64,000 nt of DNA from Prorocentrum cordatum. Taxonomy: Eukaryota; Sar; Dinophyceae; Prorocentrales; Prorocentraceae. The stretch's first letter is position 1. Every line of letters starts with the position of its first letter. Made by a program: the position numbers and the translations under genes. A model generated the notes under the pieces. The model worked only from the letters and a program-made list of their open reading frames with translations, was not told the DNA's origin and ran no database searches. Where the stretch lies: NCBI GenBank assembly GCA_963575745.1, contig CAUYUJ010003880.1, positions 445,882-509,881 of the forward strand, given 5' to 3'. Shown in pieces: positions 21,161 through 32,562 of this stretch.

Positions 21161-22400
21161 AGACAGTTGACGATGATGTTGCTGCAGATGGTTCGGATGA
21201 ATGGTGTGATGGGGAGGCAGGTCAGTAAGGACATTTGGGGAGGCTAATGTGTGTAGGGGCCCCGATGAGATGGGGGACATGTGGGAGATAGGAGGGGAAG
21301 AATGGCGGAAGATGAGCCATGAGGATAAAGGAAGGCGGGTGGCGGTGGACGAGGAGGAGGAGTCAGGATGAGGGGGAGAACAGGATGAGGGCGACGGGGG
21401 TGGAATGCAGATGGAGCAGCGAGCGAAGAGGATGAGGGAGGGAGGGAGGAGGCGGAGGAGGAGGAGGAGGAGGAGGAGGGGATGGCTGGGCGGAGAAGGA
21501 TGAGGCGGCGGTGGCCCTGGCTCCGAGCAGGCGATGGCCCAGGAGGGCTGGGAGATTAACACTGTGGACGCGGGCCGGGGCCTCTACGAGATCCTGCTGC
21601 CCTCGGTGAGGTACGAGGTCGCGGGGAGGACGTGAGCACGGCCTTTTTTTTAGACCTCGGCGGAGGAGGAGGGAGGAGGAGGGAGGAGGATGGAGGAGGA
21701 GGAGGAAGGAGGAGGAGGAGGAGAAGGAGGGGGGAGGAGGAGGACGAAGAGGAGGAGGAGGAAGAGGAGGAGGAAGGAGGAGGAGGGGGTCGAACTTCGA
21801 GGATGGAGCTGAGGGCGTCGGATTGCTGGGGAACGCTCTTCGCTCTTGTGATGAGGGGGCTTCGGGTTCGGGGGGGCTCCTCGTCGCCGCGGCGGCATTC
21901 CCCGCGGAGCCCTGGCCAGAGATTGCAGCACTCATGCGCGAGGGAGGAGGAGGAGGAGGAAAAGGAGGGGGAGGAGGAGGAGGAGAAGGAGGAGGAGGGA
22001 GGAGCAGGAGCAGGAGCAGGAGCAGGAGCTGGAGCTGGAGGAGGAGGAGGAGCTGGAGACGGACAGGAGTGAGCAGGAGGACAGGAGGAGTAAAAGGAGC
22101 AGGAGGTGGAAGGAGGACGAGGAGGAGGAGAAGGGGGCAGAGGACGAGGGAGGAGGAGGAAGAGGGAGGAAGAGGGAGGGGAGCAGGAGCAGGATGCGCA
22201 GCAGGAGGAGCAGGAGGAGAAAGGGAGGTAGGGAGGGAGGGTCACGAGCGAGAAGGAGGGAGGGGGGGAAGGGAGGACGAGCAGGAGGAGAAACGGAGGG
22301 AGGGAGGGGGTGGGAGGGAGGAAACGCGGGAGGGAGGGCGGGACGGAGGGAGGGCAGGAGCGAGGGAGGAGGGGAACGGTCGAGGTGCCCGAGCGTGACG
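21161..22400 (+). repeat. GGA/GAG purine-rich array
   Basis: Dense GGAGGA, GGAGCA and GGGAGG repeats with a 150-bp ordinary insert at 21800-21945. All long frames here are Glu/Gly/Arg- or Ser/Pro-rich artefacts. Confidence 0.9.
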
Positions 22401-22540
22401 ACGGGCAGCGCCGACGCGCGAGGCGGCGGCGGGCTCCGTGCGGCCGTGGCCTTCCTTTCGCCTTCTCGCGCCTTGAAGCAACGACGGGCGGCATTTGAGC
22501 GACGTGAGAACTTGGCTCATGTGACGAAGGGAGGAACAAC

Positions 22541-22690
22541 CACCCGGACCGGACAACTGGCGTTGAGTGCACGGCCCTGGGCGTTTGGTAAACAGCCCTG
22601 CTGTTCGATTCCTTCTTTGGGCGCGCGTTGGCTAAAGGCCTCGCGTGTCAGGGTGGTTATTATCGGGGTGGATTTTCTGACCTCTAGTCA
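22541..22690 (+). repeat. Dispersed repeat B, copy 1
   Basis: CACCCGGACCGGACAACTGG, CGGCCCTGGGCGTTTG, AACAGCCCTG, TTCGATTCCTTC and GGGGTGGAT occur in the same order at 39463-39615. Confidence 0.8.
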
Positions 22691-23260
22691 TATGACGAAG
22701 GAAGGCATGTGGTGATTACTGTTCCCCCTGTGTGGTAGTTAGTCAGCGATGTCGAGACTCAGGGGACGGAGGAGGGTGGACCCCTGCCATAGTGGCCACG
22801 TCACGGGTCGGTACGGTACGGTCCAGTATCGGGGGCACGCAGTACCGGTGCGTTGCATTTGGTTGTGACCAGGGGTGCCAGTAGCGCCGGTACGGTAGCA
22901 GAACCCTGCGGTACCTATGCTGGTGCGCTGTCAGGAATGCGCGGTGCCAGCACGGTTCCGCGTCACGACCGGTACCAGCACGTTAGCACGACCAGCTTTT
23001 GCTCGTATCCTCCTTCTTCACAGGTCCCCCCAGGAAGGGGAGAGGCAGGAACGGAGGCAGTTCACGGGACTTTCCTCCAGGAAGGGGGGAATTCCGCGTT
23101 GCCCTGACGGAGCCTTTGAATTCGAGACCCAACAGGGTGCCGGGTGCTCATGTGTTCGGGCACCACGTTTTGGCCTACGTTCGCTGATGTTGTAGCCAAC
23201 CGCCCAAAATCTCTTGGGCGAATCCTTCCCAGAACGCTGTGGGCAAAGCTGTTGCTGCTG
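22691..23260. other. Spacer with GGTACGGTAC words
   Basis: 22800-22990 is rich in GGTACGG, GTACCGG and CCGGTACC motifs in both orientations. No gene recognised. Confidence 0.5.
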
Positions 23261-24200
23261 TGAGAAGGAGGAGGGCGGAGGAGGATGGAGGAGCAGGCGG
23301 AGGAGGAGGAGGAGGGGGAGGAGGGCGGAGGAGCAGGTGGAGGAGGAGGAGGAGGAGGAGCACGAGGAAGAGGAGGACGGAGGATGGGGAGGAGCACGAG
23401 GAGGAGGAGGACGGAGGGGGACGGAGGGGGATGCGGTACCCCGCACGCCTGAGCCGAGCCCTCCGCTCTCCAGCACCGTCTCGATCCCGTCGCCGCGCTT
23501 CCTGGCCACGGTGCGCGGCTCGTCCCGGAGGCGGGGGGCGCCGGCCGGGCCTCTCTCCTCCCCATCACTTGCCTCCCCCCTCCCCCCTCGGCCTTGCCCA
23601 CTGCCCCCCCTCCCCTCCTGCTCCTCTGCCTCCTCCTCCTGTCCACCCCTCTTCCCCTCCCTCGCCTCTGCCTTCTCCTTTTGTCCGCCCCCCTCTGTTG
23701 CACTGTTGCACTGCTGTGTCACAAGTCCACTCCAGGAGCAGAGAGCGACAAAAATACGTAGCACCCCGCAATTGCGGATAAGAGTGAGGGGGCGGGCGCG
23801 GGCGACGCGGGCGTCGTCGAGCCGGCGGACCTCGTGGCCCCCACCTCCCTTGTCGATGGCGCTCTCCTCCACCTCCTCCTCCTCCTCCTTCTCCTCCTCT
23901 TCCTCCTCCTTCTCCTCCTCCTCTTCCTCGTCCTCATCGTCATCGTCATCCTCCTCCTCCACCTCGTCCTCCTCCTCCTCCTCCTCTCTTCCTCGTCCTC
24001 CCTCTCCCCCCCCTCGTCTTTTCATCATGGTCCTCCCATCGTCGTCCTTCCCCTCATCGGCCTCCATCATCGTCCTCCCATTGTCGTCCATCATCATCAT
24101 CCTCCCCATCCTCCCCCTCCTCGTCCTCCTCCTCCCCCTCCTCCCCCTCCTCCCCCTCGTCCTCCTGCTCCTCCTCCTTTTCTTTCTCCGCGTTCTCCTT
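23261..24200. repeat. Opposed GGA and CCT arrays
   Basis: GGA/GAG repeats at 23261-23430 are followed by CCT/CTC/CAT repeats at 23550-23700 and 23850-24200, again a purine array facing a pyrimidine array. No gene. Confidence 0.9.
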
Positions 24201-24451
24201 ACACCCGCTCTTCTTCCACGTTCTCCTCGTCCCCTGTTTACTCATCCTGCCTCCCCCTCCTTTCCCAAGATAACTGCAACGCAATCCTTTTTTCCACTTT
24301 ATGCTCCCCGCCTTCTCTGATCAAGGCAACTCGCCAGGGCAAAGTTGCTGGACGGGCTGGCGTGGATGTGCGGGGCGTGAAGAGGTCCTTGCGGGCTCAG
24401 ACGGCATGCAAGAATCCGCCGCCGCGCTTGTGCGGCGTTGGTTTGTTCAGT

Positions 24452-24860
24452 GAACGTGGTTTAGGTCGCGGGTGGGTCGCGGGCTCTCCGCCTCCACCTG
24501 GAAGGAATGCAAAAGCAGCCAGCCGCAAGCGCCAAAAAAAATGGTTCGTACACGGAACGAGGTTTGGGTCGCGGGTGGGCCGCGGGTTCTCCACAGGGAA
24601 CGAATGCAAAGGATGCCCGCCGCAGGCGCCGAAAATATGGTTTGTACCCTGAACGTGGTCGCGGGTGGGCCGCGGGCTCTCCACCTGAAACGAATGCGAA
24701 ATATGCCCGCCGCAGGCGCCGAAAAATGTGGTTTGTACCCTGAACGTGGTTTGGGTCGCGGGTTGGTCGCGAGTTGGTCACGGGATGTGTCGCGGGCTCT
24801 CCAATTGGAAGGAATGCAAAAAAGCCCGCCGCAGGCGCCGAAAATTGTGGTTTGTACCTT
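24452..24860 (+). repeat. Four tandem units of about 90-120 bp
   Basis: Units start GAACGTGGTTTGGGTCGCGG at about 24452, 24555, 24651 and 24742 and share GCGGGCTCTCCACCTG, GAATGCAAA and CCGCCGCAGGCGCCGAAAA. The array leads directly into the GGGTCGCGGGGT array. Confidence 0.9.
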
Positions 24861-25150
24861 GAACGTGGTTTGGGTCGAAGGTGGGTCGCGGGTGGGTCGC
24901 GGGGTAGGTCGCGGCTGGGTCGCGGGTGGGTCGCGGGTGGTCGCGGGTGGGTCGCGGGCGGGTCGCGGGGTGGGCCGCGGGGGGGTCGCGGGGTGGGTCG
25001 CGGGTTGGGTCGCGGGGTGGGTCGCGGGGTGGGTCGCGGGGTGGGTCGCGGGGTGGGTCGCGGGTGGGTCGCGGGTGGGTCGCGGGTGGGTCGCGGGGTG
25101 GGTCGCGGGGTGGGTCGCGGGTGGGTCGCGGGGCGGGTTGCGGGTGGGAC
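24861..25150 (+). repeat. GGGTCGCGGGGT minisatellite followed by AAC tract
   Basis: Units of 10-12 bp (GTGGGTCGCGGG) run about 270 bp with few interruptions, then an ACAACAACA tract to 25192. Closely related GTGGGTCGCGG sequence and the downstream AAC/CCGCACCGCG segment recur at 27165-27300 and 28830-28965. Confidence 0.92.
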
Positions 25151-25406
25151 GACGACAACAAACAACAACAACAACAAACAACAACAACAAGAATCCGCAC
25201 CGCGGAATTCCACATCAGCCACGCACCCAGGGACAGTGAATGACCGTTCGGCCCCCTCACTCTGATATGGACGGGAGGCTAAGGCGACGCTTACGGAGAA
25301 GCAGGAAGGCCGAGACGGAGGGAGGAAAGAGGGAAAGAGGAGAATAAGCGTCGCCGAAGCCCCAAACCCAAAACCCCGCCTAGGCCGGTCCCAGGACAGG
25401 GTGGGT

Positions 25407-26366
25407 TCATTGCTGCTGGCAGTCGGCCTGCTGCGGGGGCCCGATGCCAGAAGCGTCTGCACTCGGCGGCGCCGTCGGGCCAGGATCAGAAGTCGCAGGG
25501 CTGCGGCGATGCACCGCCCTCTTGCGGCTCGACCCCGTGACTCCACGGCGATCCCGATATCCGCACGAGCCAGCACTCCGATCTTCGCCGTCAAGATCGG
25601 GATCACCCTGGCGAAAAGATCCAGGGGCAAAACGAAAAGGAGTTCCTCGAAGCCTTTCCTCGTGCACCTCCTCCACGTCCCCGCCCGACGACACGAGGGA
25701 GGCGTCCTGGGTGCGTAGCTTCTCCGAGGGCCCCCTGTGCTCCAGGTGCTGCTCCGCGAGCCGCCAGCCCGCCTCCAAGCCGTCCGCGAAGATGCGAGTC
25801 TCCGAGTCGGGGCTGAGAGGCGGCCAGATGCCAGGAGCAGGCCAGCCCGAGCACTCGTCCTCCACGCCCTCGTCGATGGGGAAAGCGCAGGGAGGCTGAA
25901 ATCCCAGCGCCTCCGTGCCAGGCACAGTCACGCTGCGCAGCTGACCATCCAGCACCTCTGCATGGACCTCGTGGGTGTGCATCTCCCCAAGCCGAGGCCC
26001 TGCAGCAGCGCATGCCTGGTCGGCCTCAGAGGCGGCTGCGAATCCCACCGCTGGGATGCGCGCCGCGTGAAGTGCGGCATTCCGGCGCCGCCGTCGCACC
26101 CCAGGGGCCCGGCGCCCGCTGGCCGCGAGCACCAGCGCCGGCCGCGCCGCCCGCTCCCGATCTTGCCAGGAGCCTGGGCGCGCCTCTGCCTCGGCCAGCT
26201 TGCGCAGGGCGTTCTCGCAAGCTTGCCTGCATCTCCGCCTGGCCCTTCTTCTCGCAGCCGATCTGCCCAGGGCGGCATCCTCCTGAGAGCGGAGCGAGTT
26301 AGGCCGCCACAGAAGCGGGCGGCCACCCGTAGCAGAAACCTTGAACCCCTCCGAGAGCTCCGCCAT
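25407..26366 (-). CDS. Hypothetical protein, probable retrogene behind a tandem spliced leader
   Basis: The 319-codon frame starts at the ATG read from 26366 (context GTGGCCATGGCGG) and ends at 25407. I chose this start because the 104-nt interval back to the spliced-leader relict would be an ordinary dinoflagellate 5' UTR, and because upstream in-frame codons read the leader and the GGA array. The protein begins MAELSEGFKV, has an Arg/Ala-rich segment (about 30-110) with a possible short helix (RQACENALRKLAEAEA), a more ordinary middle (HTHEVHAEVLDGQLRSVTVP) and an acidic, then Arg/Ser/Pro-rich, tail. I do not recognise a family. No intron is seen, as expected for a reinserted cDNA. It could be a live retrogene or a processed pseudogene with its frame still open. 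Confidence 0.55.
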   Translation of the reverse strand: MAELSEGFKVSATGGRPLLWRPNSLRSQEDAALGRSAARRRARRRCRQACENALRKLAEAEARPGSWQDRERAARPALVLAASGRRAPGVRRRRRNAALHAARIPAVGFAAASEADQACAAAGPRLGEMHTHEVHAEVLDGQLRSVTVPGTEALGFQPPCAFPIDEGVEDECSGWPAPGIWPPLSPDSETRIFADGLEAGWRLAEQHLEHRGPSEKLRTQDASLVSSGGDVEEVHEERLRGTPFRFAPGSFRQGDPDLDGEDRSAGSCGYRDRRGVTGSSRKRAVHRRSPATSDPGPTAPPSADASGIGPPQQADCQQQ

Positions 26367-26470
26367 GGCCACAGGACGCGGCGGAGGGGAGATGGAGAGA
26401 GCCGCTCTCGAGCGCAGCAGCAGACGAGATAGGCCAAGCAAGCACCTGCCTGCCTGGCGCCCAAGGCAGG

Positions 26471-26507
26471 CTTGAGCCAAAACGGCTTGAGCCAAAACGG
26501 CTACGGA
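26471..26507 (-). other. Tandem spliced-leader relict (full plus truncated copy)
   Basis: On the minus strand 26507-26486 matches the 22-nt dinoflagellate spliced leader (TCCGTAGCC...GGCTCAAG) at 21 of 22 positions. It is followed at once by 26485-26471, the last 15 nt of the same leader (CCGTTTTGGCTCAAG). Both copies share the one difference, G for A in CCATTTT. A leader truncated at its own internal AG and capped by a new full leader is the described signature of retroposed and re-trans-spliced dinoflagellate mRNAs. The leader sequence is recalled from established knowledge; the match is seen directly. Confidence 0.93.
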
Positions 26508-26519
26508 GTGTCCGCTCCC

Positions 26520-26681
26520 CTCCCTCCTCCCTTCTGCCTCCTCCCGTCCCTCCTCCTCCTCCTCCTCCTCCTCCTCCTCCTCCTCCTCCTCCTCCTCCTC
26601 CTCCTCCTCCTCTGGGCGCCGCAAGGGGCCTCCAGAGACCCTTGGGCATCCTCCTTCTCCTCTGCCACCTTCTCTTGTGCC
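26520..26681. repeat. CTC array
   Basis: CCT/CTC trinucleotides at 26533-26608 and less regular beyond. In the sense of the minus-strand retrogene this is a GGA tract just upstream of its leader. No promoter motif is recognised. Confidence 0.85.
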
Positions 26682-28338
26682 TCCTCTGCCTCCTCCTCCG
26701 CTTCGTCCGCTTCCTTCTCCTCCTCCTCCTCTGGCGTCCCCTCGTCCTCCTTCTCCTCGTCCTCCTTCTCCTCCTCTGCTCCCCCTTCCTCTCCATCCCT
26801 CGTCGTCGTCGTTGCCTTCTCCTCCGCTTCGCTCCCCCTCCTTCTCCTCCTTCTCCTCCTCCTCCTCCGCTTCGCTCCTCCGCCTCCTTCTCTTCCTTCT
26901 CCTCCTAGCTGGCGAGCCTCTTCACGGTGCACCAGCCTGCTTTTCTTGTCTCCGCCTCGGTCTTTCTCTTCCTCGTATTCCTCCTCCTCCTCCTCGTCCT
27001 CCTTCTCCTCCTCTTTCTCCATGGTCTAGTCGCGGCGCAGTCCGTGGTGCGCCGTCTTATCCGCAGGGAACTGGCTTATCCGCGGTGTCCTGGCCAATCT
27101 GCGTGGTAACGGCCTTTCCTCAGTACGACCTCTCTTTGTTGCGGATAGGAGTGGGAGGGCGGGCGCGGGGTGGGTCGCAGTTGGGTGTCGGGTGGGTCGC
27201 GGTTGGGGCACGGGCGCGGAGGACGACAACAACAAACCAACAACGCACCAGCTTTCCGCACCGCGAAAACCCCTTTCAGCCACGCGCCCAGGGGCAGTGA
27301 GTGACCGTTCGGCCCCGCACTCCGAGGCCTGGGGATGTGTGCGCTCCTCTTCCAGCTCTGCCACTACTCCTTCTGGTCCTCCCTCTGACCTCTAACCCTC
27401 CCTCCTGCTCCGTCCTTCTCCTGCACCCCCCCCCCGTGGGCATGAATCGGGAGGGAACGGAGTGTCAGTGACACGCCTGCGTTGGCACCCCGTCAGCACA
27501 TCACCCCTCCGTCTTCGTACGAAGACATGGCGGATCTTCAGCAATAGTTGCGGACGACGGTCAATGGAGAGTCAATGTCGAAACATGTTTTAATATTTTC
27601 GCAATCATGTAAAACTCATGTTTGAATAACACATGTTTCAAACCGTGTTTCAAACTTTTTGGACGCAGACTTAATTTAATGACAGGACTGTCAGGGTGTC
27701 CACTGCCATGGCATCCACAAAGCAATAGCACTTCAATGAGTTCCTCACGGCAGCGCGTCATGGACGTTGTGTTTGCCCCCTTTTCCAACAAAAAATGAAA
27801 GAGAGGGTGCCCTGAGGGAGATGCGGCTCCCGAGGTTGTTCGCCGCTTCTGGTCTCTCTGGGCCTTCCGTGGGCCCCGGGACTGTCGAATAACGCCCAGG
27901 ATGAAAAAGGTGGTTGCGGAGAGGACCCGGATCCAGGACCCGTCTCCCTCAGTGGGGGAACGAAAAGTGACATCAAGATAAAAATTCGGAGGCCCGCGCG
28001 GAGTTCTCGGATCGGCGTTGGGCCCCTGCCTTCCCCAATCGACGGCGAGCGAGGGGGGGAGTGAGGAGGAGCAGGCTTTCTCAGTAGACTCGGAAGTCCT
28101 CAATCATTATGATGCGTTTTTTTAAGCCTTTGCCGAAGACGCAGAAAACTTCTGAGAGGGCGCGAAGGCTTCAGAGAAGTCCCGCCGCCTTCTGATAAGG
28201 CCTCCTCCTTCGCATGGGCCGCAGTGTCATTCTGAGTCCCTCTCTGACGGTCCCGGGCCGGGGAAGCGGCAGCGACGGAAAGCCCGGCGGTCACGATCTC
28301 ATAGCGTCGACCAGGTCTGAGCGTCTCCCCTCCTGATT
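26682..28338. repeat. Tandem duplication, unit 1 (about 1.66 kb)
   Basis: The unit begins CTCCTCTGCCTCCTCCTCCG and ends CCCCTCCTGATTCC; it repeats at 28339-30003 with an offset of 1665 bp through most of its length. Inside: CCT array (26682-27020), a GTGGGTCGCGG/AAC segment (27165-27300), an AT-rich island (27580-27660) with ACATGTTT and CATGTTT words, and one arm of the 35.1-kb foldback family (about 27955-28030). No gene is called; a 180-codon minus-strand frame crosses repeat material. Confidence 0.95.
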
Positions 28339-30003
28339 CCTCCTCTGCCTCCTCCTCCGCTTCGTCCGCTTCCTCCTCCTCCTCCTCTGGCGTCCCCTCG
28401 TCCTCCTTCTCCTCGTCCTCCTCCTTCTCCTCCTCTGCTCCCCCTTCCTCTCCATCCCTCGTCGTCGTCGTTGCCTTCTCCTCCGCTTCGCTCCCCCTCC
28501 TCCTCCTTCTCCTCCTCCTCCTCCTCCGCTTCGCTCCTCCGCCTCCTTCTCTTCCTTCTCCTCCTAGCTGGCGAGCCTCTTCACGGTGCACCAGCCTGCT
28601 TTTCTTGTCTCCGCCTCGGTCTTTCTCTTCCTCGTATTCCTCCTCCTCCTCCTCCTCCTCGTCCTCCTTCTCCTCCTCTTTCTCCATGGTCTAGTCGCGG
28701 CGCAGTCCGTGGTGCGCCGTCTTATCCGCAGGGAACTGGCTTATCCGCGGTGTCCTGGCCAATCTGCGTGGTAACGGCCTTTCCTCAGTACGACCTCTCT
28801 TTGTTGCGGATAGGAGTGGGAGGGCGGGCGCGGGGTGGGTCGCGGTTGGGTGTCGGGTGGGTCGCGGTTGGGGCACGGGCGCGGAGGACGACAACAACAA
28901 ACCAACAACGCACCAGCTTTCCGCACCGCGAAAACCCCTTTCAGCCACGCGCCCAGGGGCAGTGAGTGACCGTTCGGCCCCGCACTCCGAGGCCTGGGGA
29001 TGTGTGCGCTCCTCTTCCAGCTCTGCCACTACTCCTTCTGGTCCTCCCTCTGACCTCTAACCCTCCCTCCTGCTCCGTCCTTCTCCTGCACCCCCCCCCC
29101 CTGGGCATGAATCGGGAGGGAACGGAGTGTCAGTGACACGCCTGCGTTGGCACCCCGTCAGCACATCACCCCTCCGTCTTCGTACGAAGACATGGCGGAT
29201 CTTCAGCAATAGTTGCGGACGACGGTCAATGGAGAGTCAATGTCGAAACATATTTTAATATTTCCGCAATCATGTAAAACTCATGTTTGAATAACACATG
29301 TTTCAAACCGTGTTTCAAACTTTTTGGACGCAGACTTAATTCAATGACAGGACTGTCAGGGTGTCCACTGCCATGGCATCCACAAAGCAATAGCACTTCA
29401 ATGAGTTCCTCACGGCAGCGCGTCATGGACGTTGTGTTTGCCCCCCTTTCCAACAAAAAATGAAGGAGAGGGTGCCCTGAGGGAGATGCGGCTCCCGAGG
29501 TTGTTCGCCGCTTCTGGTCTCTCTGGGCCTTCCGTGGGCCCCGGGACTGTCGAATAACGCCCAGGATGAAAAAGGTGGTCGCGGAGAGGACCCGGATCCA
29601 GGACCCGTCTCCCTCAGTAGGGGAACGAAAAGTGACATCAAGATAAATATTCGGAGGCCCGCGCGGAGTTCTCGGATCGGCGCTGGGCCCCTGCCTTCCC
29701 CAATCGACGGCGAGCGAGGGGGGGAGTGAGGAGGAGCAGGCTTTCTCAGTAGACTCGGAAGTCCTCAATCATTCTGATGCGTTTTTTAAGCCTTTTCCGA
29801 AGACGCAGAAAACTTTGAGAGGGCGCGAGGGCTTCAGAGAAGTCCCGCCGCCTTCTGATAAGGCCTCCTCCTTCGCATGGGCCGCAGTGTCATCCTGAGT
29901 CCCTCTCTGACGGTCCCGGGCCGGGGAAGCGGCAGCGACGGAAAGCCCGGCGGTCACGATCTCATAGCGTCGACCAGGTCTGAGCGTCTCCCCTCCTGAT
30001 TCC
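28339..30003. repeat. Tandem duplication, unit 2 (about 1.66 kb)
   Basis: Almost identical to unit 1, with a small number of substitutions and short indels by eye (for example CGCGG for CGCAG near 28840 and the length of a C run near 29090). The junction is at TGATTCCTCCTCTGCC. The high identity marks a recent event. Confidence 0.95.
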
Positions 30004-30458
30004 TCTCCTCATCCGCAGTTCGCCGTCCGCGCCACCGGCGCACCCCTGGCCCGCAAGGTCCGGCGGGTACACGGAGAGGCTCTCTGGAGACCTGGTGCTC
30101 CAGAACGGGAGGGATATCATCACCGTGGAGCTCGGCTTCCCTTTCAGGACAGCGCTGGGGGGAACGGAGGCGGACTTCCCGTGCCGCCCTCCGCTGCTCT
30201 TCCGAGCACGCGAGCATGCCGCCTGTCCGTTTGTTGTTGTTGCTGGTGGTGTTGGTGTTTGTGTAGGTGTTGGTGTTAGCGGTGTTGTTGTTGGTGTTGG
30301 TGTTTCTGTTGAATGTTATTCTCTGAACATGTATTAGTGTTGAACACCTTACAGGCGCTTTGGCGCTCTCGCCGAGGCGCCGGCTATATTTTCATTGACA
30401 ATGAGGCTCACGCTCGAGCGGTTTGGGGGACCGCCAAAACCGGCCCCCCAACAAGAAC
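30004..30458. other. Spacer with GTT-rich tract
   Basis: 30228-30310 is GTTGTT/GGTGTT-rich. No gene recognised. Confidence 0.5.
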
Positions 30459-30960
30459 AACGCTCCTGCTCGAGACTTCCTCCTTTTTTGCTTAGGGCTG
30501 GTGTTCTTGCTCGCCGCCGAAAGCCGCCGTCCCAACAAAACCAGCGCTCCCGCTCGAGACTTCCTCCCATTTTACCTTGGACTGGCGCGCTAGTCTTTCT
30601 CTCATCGGCGCAGCCCGCAGCAAAAACAACGCTCCCGCTCGAAACTTCCTCCCTTTTTTACTCGAGGCGGTGCTCCTCCTCGCCGCCGAAAGCCGCCGCC
30701 CCGACAAAACCAGCGCTCCCGCCCGAGACTTCCGTTTTACGCTGGACTGGCGCCCAACTCTCTTTTGAATTGCTGCCGCTCCCAGCAAGAACAACGCTCC
30801 CGCTCGAGGCTTCCTCCCTTTTTCCTGAAGACGGTGCTTTTCCTCGCCGCCGACAGCCCCCGTCCCGACAAAACCACGGCTCCCGCTCGATGCTTCATCC
30901 TTTCTTACTCAAGGCTATTCAGGGCCAGGTCCTTGCCTCACCGCCGACAGCCCCCATCCC
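30459..30960 (+). repeat. 84-bp tandem array, dimeric
   Basis: CGCTCCCGCTCGAGACTTCC recurs at about 30459, 30543, 30628, 30712, 30792 and 30876. Odd units carry AACAACGCTCC and even units AAAACCAGCGCTCC, so the true period is about 167 bp. CTCGCCGCCGAAAGCCGCCG marks the even units. Confidence 0.9.
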
Positions 30961-31615
30961 CACCAAGGCAGTCCTGTCGTTCGATACTTCCTTGTGCTTT
31001 ACCCTTCGCTGGGGTTCCACTGGCGGTCTCGCATCGGCGCAGCAAGGCGCTGGCATGTGTTTTCGAGGCGGGATATGTTGAAATTCCTTGGAGGAGGTGT
31101 TTGCAAGACCTCATTGGGCGGGAGATCTGGGAATGGGAATAACGGACCCCGCTCTAGAACAAGAGTCCCCCATTACGTGGATGGTTATCATGTTGTTGTT
31201 GCTGCTGCTGTTGATGCTGTCGGGCTCAGGGTGGCATCGCTCTTTCATGCCGCCCACCTGTCTGGGGGAGGTGGCGGTCTCAGAGCCGTGGTGCCTTGTC
31301 AGTGGAAGGGAGGGGCGGGACCTGGAGCTAACGGCCCAGGGCTAGTTAGAAGCTACTCTCGAGGGGAGGCCCCGAGGTCCAGGACGATCGAAGTGGCTAC
31401 GGTAAGAAGTGGTACCGAGACCGACCGCAGTTCTGGCTCATGTTGAACATGGCTCGCTGTTGGTGTGGCCGTGGTCTGCCCAACGGCGGCCTCGCTTAGG
31501 TTTTGGGGCAACTTGTGTGGTGGGGCATCGTTTTTGTTGTTGTCCGTGCAATTTCTCGTGCGTCCAGGGAGGAGCTCTCAAGGGCCAGCCGACGTGCGGT
31601 TCCTCCCGCCCCCGA
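30961..31615. other. Unassigned stretch
   Basis: GTT/GCT-rich tract at 31188-31220 and otherwise ordinary GC-rich sequence. I recognise no gene. Confidence 0.45.
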
Positions 31616-32200
31616 GGGCAGGAAAGAGGGAGGAGGAGGAGAAGCACGAGGAGCAGGAGGAGGAGGAGGAGGAGGAGAGGAATGGAGGAAGCGGATGATG
31701 ATCAGGAGGAGGCGGAGGAGAAAGAGGAGGAATGGAGGAGGCGGCAGACGTGGCGGCAGGGTCGCCAGCAGCCCCCTGGGGCGCGCAGGCCGCGCACGCC
31801 GAGAAGCCCGACCTCCTTTTGGGGTGGGAGGCGTGGCGGGCGCGGGTGCGGAAAGGGGAGTTCACGGGGGGGGGGGGGGAGGAGGAGGAGGGAGGAGGAG
31901 GAGGAGGGGGAGGAGACGCGGGTGGAGGAGCAAGGGGGGAGGAGGCGCGAGGAGGGAGGAGGAGGAGGGGGGGTGAAGGGATTCTTGGGAGGAGGGAGGA
32001 GGGACTCGGAGAAACTGGGGGCCAGGGGGGAACAGTGGGGAGAAGGGAGCAGGGAGGAGCGATCGGGGAGGAGCAAGGGGGAGGATGAGACGGAGAGCGG
32101 AGAAAGGGGGAAGGGGAGGAGGAGGAAAGGGGAGGCAGGAGGGAAGAGGGGGACGAGGAGGAGGGGGAGGGGTAGGGCGGCCGCGAGGAGGACGAGGAGG
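31616..32200 (+). repeat. GGA array
   Basis: GGAGGAGGA, with GGGGGG patches at 31866-31880. It carries Glu/Gly/Arg-rich pseudo-frames. Confidence 0.93.
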
Positions 32201-32254
32201 AAGAGGATCGCGCGGGGACTGGCCGCTACTTTGGCGAGGCGTTCCCTGCGCCGA

Positions 32255-32257
32255 GTC

Positions 32258-32297
<40 letters not shown>

Positions 32298-32389
32298 GGT
32301 GATGTTGGTGTTGGTGCTTGTGTTGGTGTTGGTGTTGTTGTTGGTGTTGTTGTTGTTGTTGTTGTTGTTATTGTTGTTGTTGTTGTTGG

Positions 32390-32420
<31 letters not shown>

Positions 32421-32433
32421 GGTGTTGGTGTTG

Positions 32434-32485
<52 letters not shown>

Positions 32486-32562
32486 GATTGTTGTTGGTGT
32501 GATTGTTGTTGTTGTTGGTGGTGTTGTTGGTGTTGTTGGTGTTGTTGTTGTCGTCGTCGTGT
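32255..32562 (+). repeat. GTT trinucleotide array
   Basis: About 300 bp of GTT with GGT and GTG variants, the only long GTT array in the window. Confidence 0.97.

Noticed and set aside
27561-28103. 180-codon minus-strand ORF, duplicated at 29226-29768
   Set aside because: Both copies lie within the recent tandem duplication, so their conservation shows recency and not selection; the frame crosses a foldback arm and an AT-rich repeat.
31600-32200. Direct repeats as a CRISPR-like or satellite array
   Set aside because: Only GGA trinucleotide repetition; no fixed repeat-spacer structure exists anywhere in the window.
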